This document shows, one piece after another, positions 20,290 through 30,474 of a stretch of 64,000 nucleotides of DNA. The number at the start of each line of letters is the position of its first letter. Position 1 is the stretch's first letter. A model generated the notes under the pieces. It saw only the letters and a list, made by a program, of their open reading frames with translations, was not told the DNA's origin and made no database searches. This stretch comes from Rheinheimera mangrovi (lineage in GTDB: Bacteria; Pseudomonadota; Gammaproteobacteria; Enterobacterales; Alteromonadaceae). The DNA lies in the NCBI RefSeq assembly GCF_003990335.1, contig NZ_CP034683.1:448501-512500 (forward strand). The letters run 5' to 3'. Made by a program: the position numbers and the translations under genes.

Positions 20290-23172
20290 TTATTCCTGCT
20301 GGTATAAAGGGCGGGGTTTGGCCAGACCATAACCTTGAGCGAAGTCGATTCCCATATCGGTCAGCTTGTGACAAATCTCCATGTTTTCAACGTATTCGGC
20401 TACGGTTTGAATTTTCATAGCGCGGGCAATATCGTGAATAGACTGCACTATGGCGCAGTCAAAAGGATCGATCAGTAAGTCGCGGACAAAGCTGCCATCA
20501 ATTTTGACAAAATCGACCGGGAAATTTTTCAGGTACCCATAAGAAGAAAAACCACTGCCAAAGTCGTCTAAAGCAAACTTACAGCCCAGATTTCTGAAGT
20601 GGGAAATAAAATCCAGTGTCTGGTGCACATTTAAAATCGCCATACTTTCGGTGATTTCAAAACACACCTTAGAAAAAGGAATGCGATACTCACGGAACAA
20701 TGAGCTGACATAAGCTTTGAATAGCGGGTCAGTTAACGAAGCGCCGGATAAATTGATATTGGCCAAATTCAACTCCGCCAGATGGGCAGGTTGTTGTGCC
20801 AGCCAACGGAAATAGTTGCGGATCACCCAGCGGTCTATTTGTGGCATCAGACCATAACGCTCGGCCGAGCTTAAGAAATTGCCCGGTGCTATTAAACCTT
20901 GCTCTGGTAAAGATAAACGCAGCAACAACTCATAATGCAAACCAGACTGAGCTTGCTGAATTGCAGTAATAGGCTGCATAAAGAGCACAAAGTTATCTTG
21001 CTCCAGTGCCTGGCGTAAGGTTTTTAACCACTGAATTTCAGACTGATGGCGCTGTAATTCTTCGTCCTCTGCATTAAACATATGAATGCGGTTACGGCCT
21101 TTTTCCTTGGCGACAAAGCAGGCTGAATCTGCCTGTTTTAACCAATGTTCTGTATTTTTATTGCCGTCTGAGTTTTCTGCCAGACCAATACTTACACTAA
21201 TGCGAAACACACTATCCAGCCAGATAAAACGGAATTCTTTCACTGTATCCAGCAGTTGATGGGCTATAGCAAAAGCCTCATTACTGGTTAAGTGAGGTAA
21301 CAACACGACAAATTCATCGCTTTCCAGTCGGGCTAAAATACCTCTGCCATCCAGTACCCGCTGCATCTGATTACTGATTTGGCATAACAAGGCGTCACCC
21401 GCTGTGTGATCGCAGGTGGTATTGATCAGCTTAAACTGGTCTATATCCAGATAAAGCAGTGTGGCTTTATGCTCAAATCGCAGCGTCTGTTCCAGCTGTT
21501 CAATAAAATAATGCCGGTTGTATAAAGAGGTGAGCGGGTCGTGAGTTGCTAAGTAAGCCAGCTGTTCAGTATTTTGTTTATGGGCAGTGATATCCACTAT
21601 AGACCCATGCACATAAGCACTTTGTGCACCGTCACCTTCGGCCAGCCGTGCTGACATTAAAGCCCAAAATGCCGAGCCATCAGCACGTAAACCCCGTATT
21701 TCAAAGTTCTTATTATCACCCAGTTGCAATTGTTTCAGTATTTGGGCTCTGTCTTCCGGGTTGGCGTAATAACGCGCCATGCCGGTTTTTGCTACATCCA
21801 GTTGCATTTGTTGCAGGCTTTGATAACCCAGCATGCTCAGCAGTGCCTGATTGGCAGTAATTAACTGGCCTTGCAAGGTACTGGTAAACATACCTTCAAC
21901 GGCATTGTGGTAGATGTCGTAATACTGCTGTAAATGTGCGTTGGCGAGACGTTGATGATCAATACTTTGTTGTTGGGCGCCTTTGATATTTTGCAGCAAG
22001 CTAAAACTCATCAGTGCCATGCTACCCATGACTGCCATTAACAGCAGGTATTGCCATGCCTGAGCTGTTGGTAAGTAACCTATCTGGGATAGCGCCAGCA
22101 CCACTATACAGCCAAAGAAAAAAGACCAGCCTAAAGCAAAGGTTTTAGCGGTGCGATCCCCTTTGATGGCATAAACCAGTGCAAACATGGTGTTGACGCC
22201 AAGACACAAAGCGGTGACAACCAACAAACCCCAGAACCTTAATTGGCTGCTGGCATAGAGTGGGCTGAACAGCAATAACAAGGCGCTGATTAAACACAGG
22301 TAAAAACCAAACCGTCCCAGAATACCCCCTTGTTGCTTGCGTACATGCCAACTAAAGAGGGTCAGGCACGTGAAGGTCGCCCCTGCTGCAACATACAAAA
22401 TTGCCTGATTAATTTCCGGGTAATCAGGCCATAACATCGCAAAAGCCAAACCATTTAAAATTGCCAGCACCAAAGCGCAATTAATAAAAAAACCGGAATA
22501 ATACAAATACAGCCGTTGTTTCAAGGAAAAAAACAAAAACAGGTTGTAGATAGCCATCAGCAATAAAACACCACACAACAGGCCATCCAGAATGTTTTTA
22601 TAGAGTTGATCCAACACGAAATTATTGTGTTGCCATAATGTCAGCTCTACAGGGGCGATAGCCGCATCCTGTATTTTGATAAACAAGTCCAGTTCCTGAC
22701 CTGGTTCAAAATTCAGTGGAAAAGCAAAGCTGCGGTAGGCGAGGGCACGTTGATAAAAAGGCACTGAAGCGCCGGTACTGCTCAATAGCTGCAAGTCATT
22801 TTTTGCTCTGTTGTAGCTATACACCTGCACAACATCAGCTAATGGAAAATCGTAGTGCACAAGGGTCTGAATGGGGGTCTGGCCTGTGTAATGTAAACGG
22901 GTAAACAACCACAGCGACTGATCGGCGCTTTGCAGCGATTTTTTGTATTCGCTGACCAAACGAAAAGCGTGATGTCTTTCGGGGTCAAAAATAAGTTCTT
23001 CCAGCGGTAAGGCTTTATGAGTCTGTTGAAAATACAACGCAGGACCCAGCTCCTGGCGGGTCAGCAGTTTATCAAAACTATTGACCTGAGCATGAAAAGC
23101 AAAAGCACCATTACAAAACATCAGCAGCATAAGCCACCATAGCTTTAATCCATGCTGCAGTTTTACTGTCAT
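20290..23172 (-). CDS. 7TMR-DISM / PAS / degenerate GGDEF / EAL signalling protein
   Basis: 960 residues. A signal peptide and 7TMR-DISM extracellular domain (to about 185) are followed by seven membrane helices (about 195-395) and a PAS domain (about 420-535). A GGDEF domain (about 545-705) and a C-terminal EAL domain follow. The GGDEF site reads ESDEF and the upstream substrate motif is FKLINTTCDHTAGD, so the cyclase is probably inactive. The EAL domain keeps YELLLR, NINLSG, FEITES, DDFGSG, KIDGSF and AEYVE, so it should hydrolyse c-di-GMP. The last four bases overlap the upstream 103-aa gene. Confidence 0.9.
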   Translation of the reverse strand: MTVKLQHGLKLWWLMLLMFCNGAFAFHAQVNSFDKLLTRQELGPALYFQQTHKALPLEELIFDPERHHAFRLVSEYKKSLQSADQSLWLFTRLHYTGQTPIQTLVHYDFPLADVVQVYSYNRAKNDLQLLSSTGASVPFYQRALAYRSFAFPLNFEPGQELDLFIKIQDAAIAPVELTLWQHNNFVLDQLYKNILDGLLCGVLLLMAIYNLFLFFSLKQRLYLYYSGFFINCALVLAILNGLAFAMLWPDYPEINQAILYVAAGATFTCLTLFSWHVRKQQGGILGRFGFYLCLISALLLLFSPLYASSQLRFWGLLVVTALCLGVNTMFALVYAIKGDRTAKTFALGWSFFFGCIVVLALSQIGYLPTAQAWQYLLLMAVMGSMALMSFSLLQNIKGAQQQSIDHQRLANAHLQQYYDIYHNAVEGMFTSTLQGQLITANQALLSMLGYQSLQQMQLDVAKTGMARYYANPEDRAQILKQLQLGDNKNFEIRGLRADGSAFWALMSARLAEGDGAQSAYVHGSIVDITAHKQNTEQLAYLATHDPLTSLYNRHYFIEQLEQTLRFEHKATLLYLDIDQFKLINTTCDHTAGDALLCQISNQMQRVLDGRGILARLESDEFVVLLPHLTSNEAFAIAHQLLDTVKEFRFIWLDSVFRISVSIGLAENSDGNKNTEHWLKQADSACFVAKEKGRNRIHMFNAEDEELQRHQSEIQWLKTLRQALEQDNFVLFMQPITAIQQAQSGLHYELLLRLSLPEQGLIAPGNFLSSAERYGLMPQIDRWVIRNYFRWLAQQPAHLAELNLANINLSGASLTDPLFKAYVSSLFREYRIPFSKVCFEITESMAILNVHQTLDFISHFRNLGCKFALDDFGSGFSSYGYLKNFPVDFVKIDGSFVRDLLIDPFDCAIVQSIHDIARAMKIQTVAEYVENMEICHKLTDMGIDFAQGYGLAKPRPLYQQE

Positions 23173-23480
23173 CTAATCTCCAAGTTGCTGAATTCTTTTG
23201 CTAATTCTGACAGTAGCATAGCGCCACCAGCACTGTCAGCTGTGACCCAAAAACTTTCGCTATAGTCTTCGTAACAAAAGGTAAACACTTCATTAGCAAA
23301 GTTTAATCCCAGCTCCACTCTGTCTGCACCATAAGCTAAAGTACCGGCTTTGATCGCGCTGTGTTCAAACCACTCTTTACATCGCTGTACTTGCTCAAAA
23401 CCCATTGGCCATAAAGGCGTCAGTAGCAGCTGTTTATCTTCAATTTGTACAATAAAGCTGTTGATAGCGGAGTTGCTCAT
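23169..23480 (-). CDS. Hypothetical 103-aa protein (DUF3630-like)
   Basis: A small acidic soluble protein. The run FTFCYEDYSESFWVTADSAGG in the middle resembles DUF3630 proteins of related genera; I am not certain. Its ATG overlaps the TGA of a 24-codon leader ORF, and its stop overlaps the start of the EAL protein gene. The three are therefore read as one coupled unit. No function is known. Confidence 0.6.
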   Translation of the reverse strand: MSNSAINSFIVQIEDKQLLLTPLWPMGFEQVQRCKEWFEHSAIKAGTLAYGADRVELGLNFANEVFTFCYEDYSESFWVTADSAGGAMLLSELAKEFSNLEIR

Positions 23481-23551
23481 CGTATTTTCGCAAGCAACAG
23501 CTGCGTCTCATCAGTTGGTACAATAAAACTGTTCGTTGTTTCGTTATTCAT
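23477..23551 (-). CDS. 24-codon leader ORF resembling the start of the next gene
   Basis: This reads MNNETTNSFIVPTDETQLLLAKIR on split inspection: NSFIV and QLLL align with NSFIV and QLLL at the start of the following 103-aa protein. About three quarters of the DNA over 45 bases also matches. Its stop overlaps the next ATG (ATGA). It looks like a tandem duplication of the gene's 5' end that now serves as a coupled leader, or is simply a decaying copy. Confidence 0.45.
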   Translation of the reverse strand: MNNETTNSFIVPTDETQLLLAKIR

Positions 23552-23561
23552 AAAACTTCCG

Positions 23562-25010
23562 TTAGCTGCTGCAGGATATATCCATACCTTTGCCCCAATC
23601 TGGTGGTGGAGCGGCAAAGGCTTCCTTACCAGGCTGCAGCTGATAAGGCTGTTGTAGCACCTGCATCAGTTCATGCAATGGTGCTGTATCCCCTTGTTCT
23701 GCTGCTTCAATTACTTGCTGGGCCAGATAGTTCCGCAGTATATACAAAGGGTTGATGCTGTTCATTTGGGTTTTACGTTCAGCTGCTGTAGCAGATTCCT
23801 TCGCCAGGCGCGCGCGGTATAATTCTGCCCATTGGTCAAAAGCCTCCAGGTCCAGCATATGATCGCGGATGGAGGAGCCTTTGGCGTCATCAGAGAAATC
23901 AGCCAGACGGCGAAAGCTTAAAGTGTAGTCTTGTTTTTGTTGCTGTAATAACGCCAGCCATTGACCTATTAAAGCGCGATCCGTCGGCTCTGTGCTGACA
24001 AGGCCCAGCTTTTTTCCCATCAAAGCCATGTAATGGCTGACCAGTGTCGGTTCATACAAGCCAAGCGCAGTGCGCAAGTCGTCCACCTTAATTAAAGGTG
24101 ATAAGGCATGAGCCAAGGCGTTAAGATTCCACAAGCCTATACCAGGCTGTTCGTCAAAGGCATAACGGCCGCTGTGATCGGAGTGATTGCAGATATAACC
24201 TGGTTCGTAATCGTCCAGGAAGGCATAAGGGCCATAATCAAAACTGAGGCTTAAAATCGACATATTGTCGGTATTCATCACACCATGGTTAAAGCCAACA
24301 GCCTGCCATTGGCTTATTAGTTCTGCCGTGCGCACTACCACTTGTTGTAGCATAGCCAAAGCTGGATTCTCTGTGTTCAGGCAATCCGGAAAATGCTGCT
24401 GCAGCGTAAAATCGACCAAGCGCTGTAACTGGTTTTTATCGCCGGTATAAAAGCAGTGTTCAAAATGGCCAAAGCGGATATGGCTGGGGCAAACCCGGAT
24501 CACCATGGCGCCTTGTTCTATGGTTTCTCGTTGTACAGGCTCGTTGCTACCGACCAGGCTTAATGCTCTGCTAGTTGGAATACCCAAATGGTACATAGCT
24601 TCGGAGGCTAAAAATTCGCGAATGCTGGAGCGTAATACAGCACGGCCATCACCAAAACGTGAATAAGGGGTGCGACCAGCGCCTTTTAAATGCAGGTCAT
24701 AGCTTTTACCATCAGAGCCTTTAACATCCCCTAATAACAAACCCCGGCCATCACCTAATTCGGGATTGTATTGACCAAACTGGTGGCCAGCATACTTTTG
24801 CGCTATCGGCTTGCTGCCTGCAAACAACTTTTTGCCACTTAAGTAATCAGCCGCATCTGTCTGCTGAAAAAATGCAGCGGGGAGTTGTAACAAAGCGGCG
24901 GTGTCAGCGCTGTAGGCTAAAAGTGTTGGCTGCTCAAAAGCAGTAACGCTGACTGCGCTGACTAAATCGGGTAAAGCTGATGCATAGGTGGAACTTAAAA
25001 GAAGTGGCAT
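23562..25010 (-). CDS. selO: Protein adenylyltransferase SelO (YdiU)
   Basis: 482 residues from the ATG at 25010 (GGGG upstream); a TTG four codons earlier is the longer option. Family blocks include YAGHQFGQ, LGDGRGLLLGD, LHLKGAGRTPYSRFGDGRAVLRSS and GVMNTDNMS. This is a pseudokinase fold that transfers AMP to Ser/Thr/Tyr of client proteins under redox control. The C-terminus ends SCSS, where some SelO proteins have selenocysteine. Here it is plain cysteine, as in E. coli. Confidence 0.95.
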   Translation of the reverse strand: MPLLLSSTYASALPDLVSAVSVTAFEQPTLLAYSADTAALLQLPAAFFQQTDAADYLSGKKLFAGSKPIAQKYAGHQFGQYNPELGDGRGLLLGDVKGSDGKSYDLHLKGAGRTPYSRFGDGRAVLRSSIREFLASEAMYHLGIPTSRALSLVGSNEPVQRETIEQGAMVIRVCPSHIRFGHFEHCFYTGDKNQLQRLVDFTLQQHFPDCLNTENPALAMLQQVVVRTAELISQWQAVGFNHGVMNTDNMSILSLSFDYGPYAFLDDYEPGYICNHSDHSGRYAFDEQPGIGLWNLNALAHALSPLIKVDDLRTALGLYEPTLVSHYMALMGKKLGLVSTEPTDRALIGQWLALLQQQKQDYTLSFRRLADFSDDAKGSSIRDHMLDLEAFDQWAELYRARLAKESATAAERKTQMNSINPLYILRNYLAQQVIEAAEQGDTAPLHELMQVLQQPYQLQPGKEAFAAPPPDWGKGMDISCSS

Positions 25011-25189
25011 AACAAACCCCAAAACGGCAATGGCCCATTGTCCTTGCTGTATCTGCTTAGCTCAAGCGCTTTTTATTGATGCTTTGGCTGAATTTTGTCA
25101 TCCAGCTTGTATAAACAAGTACTTAGGTCTTTAATGGAAAAAACATAGTAAAAATAAACCCAAGTCCATCGTCAGGGAGAATAACAATA

Positions 25190-25498
25190 ATGCGATTTAT
25201 ACCTTTGATAATCTTAGTGTTAGTAGGGCTGTCTGCACCGGTTTTAGCTCAGGATGCAGTAGCTGGAAAAACCAAAGCTGCGGTGTGTTCGGCTTGTCAT
25301 GGTGCTGAAGGAATTTCGGTTTTGCCGGATTACCCCAATTTGGCAGGTCAAAAACAGAAGTATCTGGAGACATCCATTAAAGCTTACCGTGATGGCGGAC
25401 GTAAACATGCGGTGATGTCGCCAATGGCGGCAGGCTTGTCTGATGCCGATATTCTGGATTTAGCAGCGTATTTTTCAGGGTTAAATGCCGGGAAATAA
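25190..25498 (+). CDS. Periplasmic class I cytochrome c
   Basis: 102 residues: a signal peptide (MRFIPLIILVLVGLSAPVLA) and one haem-binding motif, CSACH, at residues 35-39. The axial Met is probably in HAVMSPMAAGLSD. The pattern NLAGQKQKYLE matches half of a cytochrome c4 or a c553-type protein. It is monocistronic with its own terminator and acts as an electron carrier in the periplasm; its partner is unknown. Confidence 0.92.
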   Translation: MRFIPLIILVLVGLSAPVLAQDAVAGKTKAAVCSACHGAEGISVLPDYPNLAGQKQKYLETSIKAYRDGGRKHAVMSPMAAGLSDADILDLAAYFSGLNAGK

Positions 25499-25520
25499 TC
25501 TTGTCTGTGATCTTGATCCC

Positions 25521-25561
25521 ATTTGCCTGAACGGAGATTCAGGCAAATGCTCAATTTTTTG
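25521..25561 (+). terminator. Intrinsic terminator of the cytochrome c gene
   Basis: A perfect 11-bp stem (ATTTGCCTGAA/TTCAGGCAAAT) with a 7-base loop, followed by a T6 run. The T-run overlaps the end of the converging lipoprotein gene. Confidence 0.88.
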
Positions 25562-25808
25562 TGGTCGTTTGTCCTAACGAACTTAACCATTGAAAACCAA
25601 CATATAAACCACCCACTATGCCGTCGGCTATTAATGAATGCTCTGTATCTTGTTGATGTTGTGTTGTATTTTTTCCGTTGGGTTCAGAATTATTGTTTGC
25701 TGCTTCGAAAAAATCATCAGCAGCCTGCTTAGGGGCGTAGCTACTGCATCCAGCCATCAATACCACACTCGTCAACAGAACAATGAAACGAAAACTATGT
25801 TTTTGCAT
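25551..25808 (-). CDS. Small lipoprotein, function unknown
   Basis: 85 residues from the ATG at 25808: a signal peptide with lipobox LMAGC (Cys near residue 20). A Ser/Asn/Gln-rich mature part follows, then a hydrophobic C-terminal stretch (IADGIVGGLYVGFQWL). GGAT lies 6 bases upstream. An in-frame start 11 codons earlier would spoil the signal peptide. No family was recognised. Confidence 0.65.
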   Translation of the reverse strand: MQKHSFRFIVLLTSVVLMAGCSSYAPKQAADDFFEAANNNSEPNGKNTTQHQQDTEHSLIADGIVGGLYVGFQWLSSLGQTTTKN

Positions 25809-25853
25809 ACCTCTATCCTTAGCTTTTTGGGTTACATCCATCTGTCAATAGGG

Positions 25854-27653
25854 TTAATCGCCTGCTAAATAATCACTAATTAAATCAAGGAAATCAGCGC
25901 CATAACGGCCCAGTTTGGTTTGGCCAACACCACTGATGGCTAAAAACTCCACGCTGTTGGTTGGGCACGCCTGCGCCATTTCTATCAGCGTGGCGTCTGA
26001 GAACACCACAAAAGGCGGTACGTCGTCTCGTTCTGCAATAGCTTTACGCAGCACTTTTAAGCGGGCAAACAGCTTACGGTCGTAGTTTTGAGGCGCTGTG
26101 GTTTTACTGCTGCTACTGGCTTTGGTTTGAACTAAGCGTGGCACTGCCAGCTGCAGAGTTTGCTCGGCGCGTAGCACAGCGCGGGCTGCTTCCTGTAGCT
26201 TTAGCACCGAATGCTGGCTGATATCTTGTTGTAATAAACCGCAATGTACTAACTGGCGCAAAATACTCAGCCAATAATCGTGGGATTCATCTTTGCCTAT
26301 GGCATAAGTAGATAACTTGTCGTGGCCCAGTTCATGAATACGACTGGTTTGACTGCCACGTAACACGTCGATCACATGGTTCATACCAAAACTTTGATTA
26401 ACCCGATACACGCAGGACAGCGCTTTTCTGGCCAGTTCAGTGCCATCAAATTGTTTGGGTGGGTCTATACAAATATCGCAGTTGCCACAAGGTTTCTGGC
26501 TGGACTCACCAAAATAATTCAGCAGCACTAAACGCCGGCAGGTTTGGGCTTGTGCAAAAGCAGCCATTTGGTTAAAGCGTTGCAAAGCCACTTCTGTTCT
26601 GCTGTTGTTTTCATCTTTTTCTATCCAGCTGCGCATTCTGGCTATATCTGCAGGGTCAACCAGCATCAAAGCTTCGGCTGGCACACCGTCACGGCCAGCC
26701 CGGCCTGTTTCCTGATAATATGCTTCGATAGTGCGCGGCAGCTCAAAGTGGATCACAAAGCGTATATTGGATTTATTGACGCCCATACCAAAAGCCACTG
26801 TGGCGATAATCAGCTGAATTTGGTCTTTTTTAAAGGCTTCCTGTACTGAGTTGCGCTGCTCATTGGTTAAGCCTGCATGATAAGCCGCCACCTGAAAACC
26901 TTTGCCCGAAAGTTGTTCTGTCAGTTCATCCACTTTGCGGCGTGAAGCACAATAAATAATGCCACTTTGTTGTTCTTGTTGTTTCAGGTAATTGACCACC
27001 TGCTCCAGCGGACGGAATTTCTCCTGTACTGTGTAACGGATATTGGGTCTGTCAAAGCTACCTATGGAGACATAAGGCTGCTGTAAATTCAGCTGACGAC
27101 TGATGTCCTTTTGCGTGGCCGGATCTGCTGTGGCTGTCAGCGCCATCATAGGCACATGCGGGAAATACTGCTTGAGCTGCGCCAGTTCAGTGTAATGAGG
27201 CCTGAAGTCATGGCCCCACTGCGAAATACAATGTGCTTCGTCTATGGCAAATAAACTGACACCCACTTCCGCAAGGCGTGCCATAAAGTCCGGTTGCAAC
27301 AAACGCTCTGGCGCCAGATACAACAGTTTTAGCTGCTGCTGGCGTAAACGCCGGATCACATCCTGAATTTCTTCTCTGCTTTGGCTGCTGTTTATAAACT
27401 CAGCCGCTATGCCATTGGCCTGCAAAGCGTCGACCTGATCTTTCATCAGCGACATTAAGGGCGAAACTACTACAGTCACATAAGGCAATAACAACGCAGG
27501 TAACTGATAACACAGCGATTTTCCGCCACCTGTTGGCATTAACACAAAACTGTCCTGACCGCTCAGGCAAGCCTGGATCACCTCCAGTTGTCCATGACGG
27601 AACTGGCTGTAACCAAAAGCTTGTTTTAAGGTGTCGAACAATAGTTGTGGCAA
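25854..27653 (-). CDS. recQ: ATP-dependent DNA helicase RecQ
   Basis: 599 residues, the normal size. The helicase core has Walker [19 protein letters not shown] box [13 protein letters not shown], motif III TATAD and motif [12 protein letters not shown]. The zinc-binding RQC domain carries [12 protein letters not shown] and CGNCDIC. A C-terminal HRDC domain (from about 520) ends FLDLISDY. It is a 3'-5' helicase in recombination and fork repair. Confidence 0.97.
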   Translation of the reverse strand: MPQLLFDTLKQAFGYSQFRHGQLEVIQACLSGQDSFVLMPTGGGKSLCYQLPALLLPYVTVVVSPLMSLMKDQVDALQANGIAAEFINSSQSREEIQDVIRRLRQQQLKLLYLAPERLLQPDFMARLAEVGVSLFAIDEAHCISQWGHDFRPHYTELAQLKQYFPHVPMMALTATADPATQKDISRQLNLQQPYVSIGSFDRPNIRYTVQEKFRPLEQVVNYLKQQEQQSGIIYCASRRKVDELTEQLSGKGFQVAAYHAGLTNEQRNSVQEAFKKDQIQLIIATVAFGMGVNKSNIRFVIHFELPRTIEAYYQETGRAGRDGVPAEALMLVDPADIARMRSWIEKDENNSRTEVALQRFNQMAAFAQAQTCRRLVLLNYFGESSQKPCGNCDICIDPPKQFDGTELARKALSCVYRVNQSFGMNHVIDVLRGSQTSRIHELGHDKLSTYAIGKDESHDYWLSILRQLVHCGLLQQDISQHSVLKLQEAARAVLRAEQTLQLAVPRLVQTKASSSSKTTAPQNYDRKLFARLKVLRKAIAERDDVPPFVVFSDATLIEMAQACPTNSVEFLAISGVGQTKLGRYGADFLDLISDYLAGD

Positions 27654-27782
27654 AGTGCGCTGCTGCGTTACGAAAAAACTGGCGCATTGTAATCAAAACT
27701 ACAGATGCTGTCTTGGGCATTGTGTCATTGGCTCTGCTGGAGTAGATTGCATACTGCTCTTACCAGTGAAGTTGAGAACCTT

Positions 27783-28235
27783 ATGCACACCGATCAGTTA
27801 TTACCTTTTATCGCCGATACTTTTGATCAAATGCCTTTTAATCGTTTATTAGGTTTAAAAGTTACCCGTTTTGATGAGCAACAAGCGGAAGTGCGTTTCG
27901 ACTGGGCAGGCCAGTTGGTGGGTAATCCGGTGCAGCAAATTTTACATGGTGGCGTTATAGCCTCAGTGTTGGATGTGGTGGGCGGATTAATGGCTGTGTC
28001 CAGTGCCTTAACCCGATTGGGCGATATAGCTGACACTGAACTAGCAGAAAAGCTCGGAAAAATGAGCACTATCGATATTCGCACCGACTACTTAAGACCT
28101 GGTCGTGGCCAGCAGTTTATTGCCACAGCCCAGGTGATCCGCACTGGTAATAAAGTTTGTGTGTGCCGTATGGAATTGCACAACGAGCAGGGCACTCACA
28201 TCGCTTTGGGTACCGGTACTTATCTGGTGGGTTGA
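27783..28235 (+). CDS. yigI: YigI-family hotdog thioesterase
   Basis: 150 residues from the ATG at 27783. MPFNRLLGL, ILHGGVIASVLDVVGGL and IDIRTDYLRPGRG are the hallmarks of the YigI branch of PaaI-like hotdog acyl-CoA thioesterases. The catalytic Asp is expected in SVLDV. The 26 residues before this ATG in the same frame do not resemble the family. It is divergent from recQ. Confidence 0.88.
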   Translation: MHTDQLLPFIADTFDQMPFNRLLGLKVTRFDEQQAEVRFDWAGQLVGNPVQQILHGGVIASVLDVVGGLMAVSSALTRLGDIADTELAEKLGKMSTIDIRTDYLRPGRGQQFIATAQVIRTGNKVCVCRMELHNEQGTHIALGTGTYLVG

Positions 28236-28429
28236 GTTTTTTCTCCTACGCTGCGCAGTACTGTTTTATCCACTCGATATTCCAGAATCTCACAAGCTGA
28301 CATATAGCTTTTATATTACCTATCTGAATCTCCATGATTTATTTCCACTGCGCTCTGTTTCCATGAGCTATACCTAATATTCGTAACCTTTTTTATTACG
28401 AGTTATCCATATGCCCTTGCTGCTTTCTG

Positions 28430-28457
28430 TTGACAAATAGGACAAATTGATAATAAT
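28430..28457 (+). promoter_or_regulatory. Sigma-70 promoter of the chemoreceptor gene
   Basis: TTGACA, a 16-base spacer and AATAAT form a near-consensus promoter. It implies a leader of about 110 bases before the chemoreceptor ATG. The rest of the 28236-28572 gap has no coding frame that I can support. Confidence 0.65.
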
Positions 28458-28572
28458 GAAACCTGTGCTAGATGAAAAGCAAAACAGCATGGTTGTTTTG
28501 TTGTACCACTTTCCATTACTTAGTCGGTTTTGCATGGATGTGATCGATCAATTTTAAGATGAAGGAGGTTAT

Positions 28573-30246
28573 ATGCAGCTGTCTATCAGACAAAGACTGA
28601 TGCTATCTGTTGGCGTGATTTGTGTCGGAGTAGTTGTCATGACTGCTTTTGTGTTTATACAGCTGGCTAAAATAGAAGCCCATCTCGCTGATGTAGTGCA
28701 CAGAGATACTCCCGCTATTGATAAACTGACGGAAATTACCGAGCAGCAATACGCTCAGGAGTTGTTGTTACAAAAAGAACTGCGTTATATCCCTCATCAG
28801 TCCTCACAAAGCACCTCAGAGTTTCAGCACATCAAGGCAGAATTTAACGATCGCTCTGCGCAGCTTAAAAATGCATTACGCGAAGCTGAGCCATATCTGA
28901 AACCTTCCGCAAGCATGACGGAACAACAGCTGGTTATGGTGGAGAAAAACACAGCATTGCTGCATTCGATAAAGACTTTGTCCACAGAGTGGGACCTTCT
29001 TGCTGAACAGTTAATTCAGCGAGCAGGGGCAGGGCAGCAAGCCCAGGACCTGGAAGCGGAGCTGGCACAGATAGATAACAAGTTAATGACTGATATTAAA
29101 ACCTTGCTGCATAATGTAGAAAGTTTCACAGCAGCCGAAATTCAAAGTATTGACGAGCAAACTAAATCTTTAGAGCAGCAGGTGGTGATCGCCGCTGTGT
29201 TGGTCATGCTGATTTCTGTGCTGATCAGTCGCTCCACTCGCAAAGCTATTCAAAGAGGCCTGGCGAAGGCTATGGCAGCGCTAAAAGAGTTGCAGCGGGG
29301 GAATCTCAGCCAGGTTGTAGTGGCCGATGAGCCTGCAGAAATTGGCGAAATGCTAAAGCTAATGGAGCAAACCAGACAAGACCTGGCACAGTTGTTAACT
29401 TTAGTTCAGCGCTCTACAGTTGAAGTCACAGGTGCAGCCACTGTTTTAGCAGATAGCAGTTTGGGCGTGCAGGACAATGTGCAGCAACAAAGTTTGCAGA
29501 TGGAACAAATTGCTGCTGCTATGCATGAAATGTCGGCGACAGCACATGAAGTCGCACAAAGTGTTTCCACTACCCATTGTGCAAGCGAAGAAGCGGCACA
29601 GAATTCTGTTTCCAGTCAGGCCATCAATACGCAAGCAGTGCAAAGTACTGAATTGCTGGTGAAAAGCCTCGCTGAAAGCTCTGCCTCTTTATCCGAGCTT
29701 GAGAAAAACAGTGAGAACATTGGTGCCGTATTGGTGGTGATTAAGGCCATAGCGGATCAAACCAATTTACTGGCTTTAAACGCTGCTATTGAAGCGGCCA
29801 GAGCGGGTGAACAAGGGCGAGGTTTCTCCGTAGTTGCGGATGAGGTCAGGCATCTAGCTCAGCGCACTCAAACCTCAACCACTGAAATAGAAGCTATGAT
29901 CAGTGCCTTCCGTCACAGTGCTCAGCAAGCTGTGCTAAAGATGCAGCAAAGCAGCGAATTAGGCGGCAAAACTATTACATTCTCAGGTCAATCCAGTGCT
30001 CTGATGCAACAGGTGAATATGTCGATTGATAAGGTACGGGATATGAGCCTGCAGATAGCCAGTGCAGCGGAACAGCAAAGCAGTGCTATTGAAGAGATTA
30101 ATGTCAGTGTCAGTGTGGTGCATCAGGCTGCTGAACATAATGCAGAGTTGGTGACACAAGTGGCCGCTGCCAGTCAGCAGCTGACTAGTATGGCCGGGAC
30201 ATTGGATACTGCAGTTAAAAGATTTCAACTACCTGCCACAGCCTGA
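28573..30246 (+). CDS. Methyl-accepting chemotaxis protein
   Basis: 557 residues. TM1 is at about 9-30, then a periplasmic four-helix-type sensor, TM2 at about 198-215, HAMP and the cytoplasmic signalling hairpin. The conserved tip reads [26 protein letters not shown], then [13 protein letters not shown]. It signals to CheA/CheW. A strong AAGGAGG lies 5 bases before the ATG. The ligand is unknown and no che genes are near. Confidence 0.94.
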   Translation: MQLSIRQRLMLSVGVICVGVVVMTAFVFIQLAKIEAHLADVVHRDTPAIDKLTEITEQQYAQELLLQKELRYIPHQSSQSTSEFQHIKAEFNDRSAQLKNALREAEPYLKPSASMTEQQLVMVEKNTALLHSIKTLSTEWDLLAEQLIQRAGAGQQAQDLEAELAQIDNKLMTDIKTLLHNVESFTAAEIQSIDEQTKSLEQQVVIAAVLVMLISVLISRSTRKAIQRGLAKAMAALKELQRGNLSQVVVADEPAEIGEMLKLMEQTRQDLAQLLTLVQRSTVEVTGAATVLADSSLGVQDNVQQQSLQMEQIAAAMHEMSATAHEVAQSVSTTHCASEEAAQNSVSSQAINTQAVQSTELLVKSLAESSASLSELEKNSENIGAVLVVIKAIADQTNLLALNAAIEAARAGEQGRGFSVVADEVRHLAQRTQTSTTEIEAMISAFRHSAQQAVLKMQQSSELGGKTITFSGQSSALMQQVNMSIDKVRDMSLQIASAAEQQSSAIEEINVSVSVVHQAAEHNAELVTQVAAASQQLTSMAGTLDTAVKRFQLPATA

Positions 30247-30474
30247 GCTCTCTGGCTGTTTTGACTAAAAAAAACGGTGATGCTCCCTACAGGGGGCTTG
30301 CCGTCCCTGTTATTAGTTTCAAAAAGAACTGCGTTATGCATAGGTTTAAGCCTGTTTTGATCAGTTTGCGGCCAAGAGTGCAACCACTGGCTTGAGTTGA
30401 CTTACCTTTGTCATTGGCGTCACGTACAATGCGCGGCATAAACCGGAGCTGTCCGGCGGACCGAGGGGATACTG

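Noticed and set aside
23562-23580. Selenocysteine at the SelO C-terminus
   Set aside because: The codon before the terminal SS is a normal Cys codon.
30400-30470. Promoter for rarD (TTGACT ... TACAAT)
   Set aside because: The spacer is 22 bases, outside the functional range; no better pair was found.
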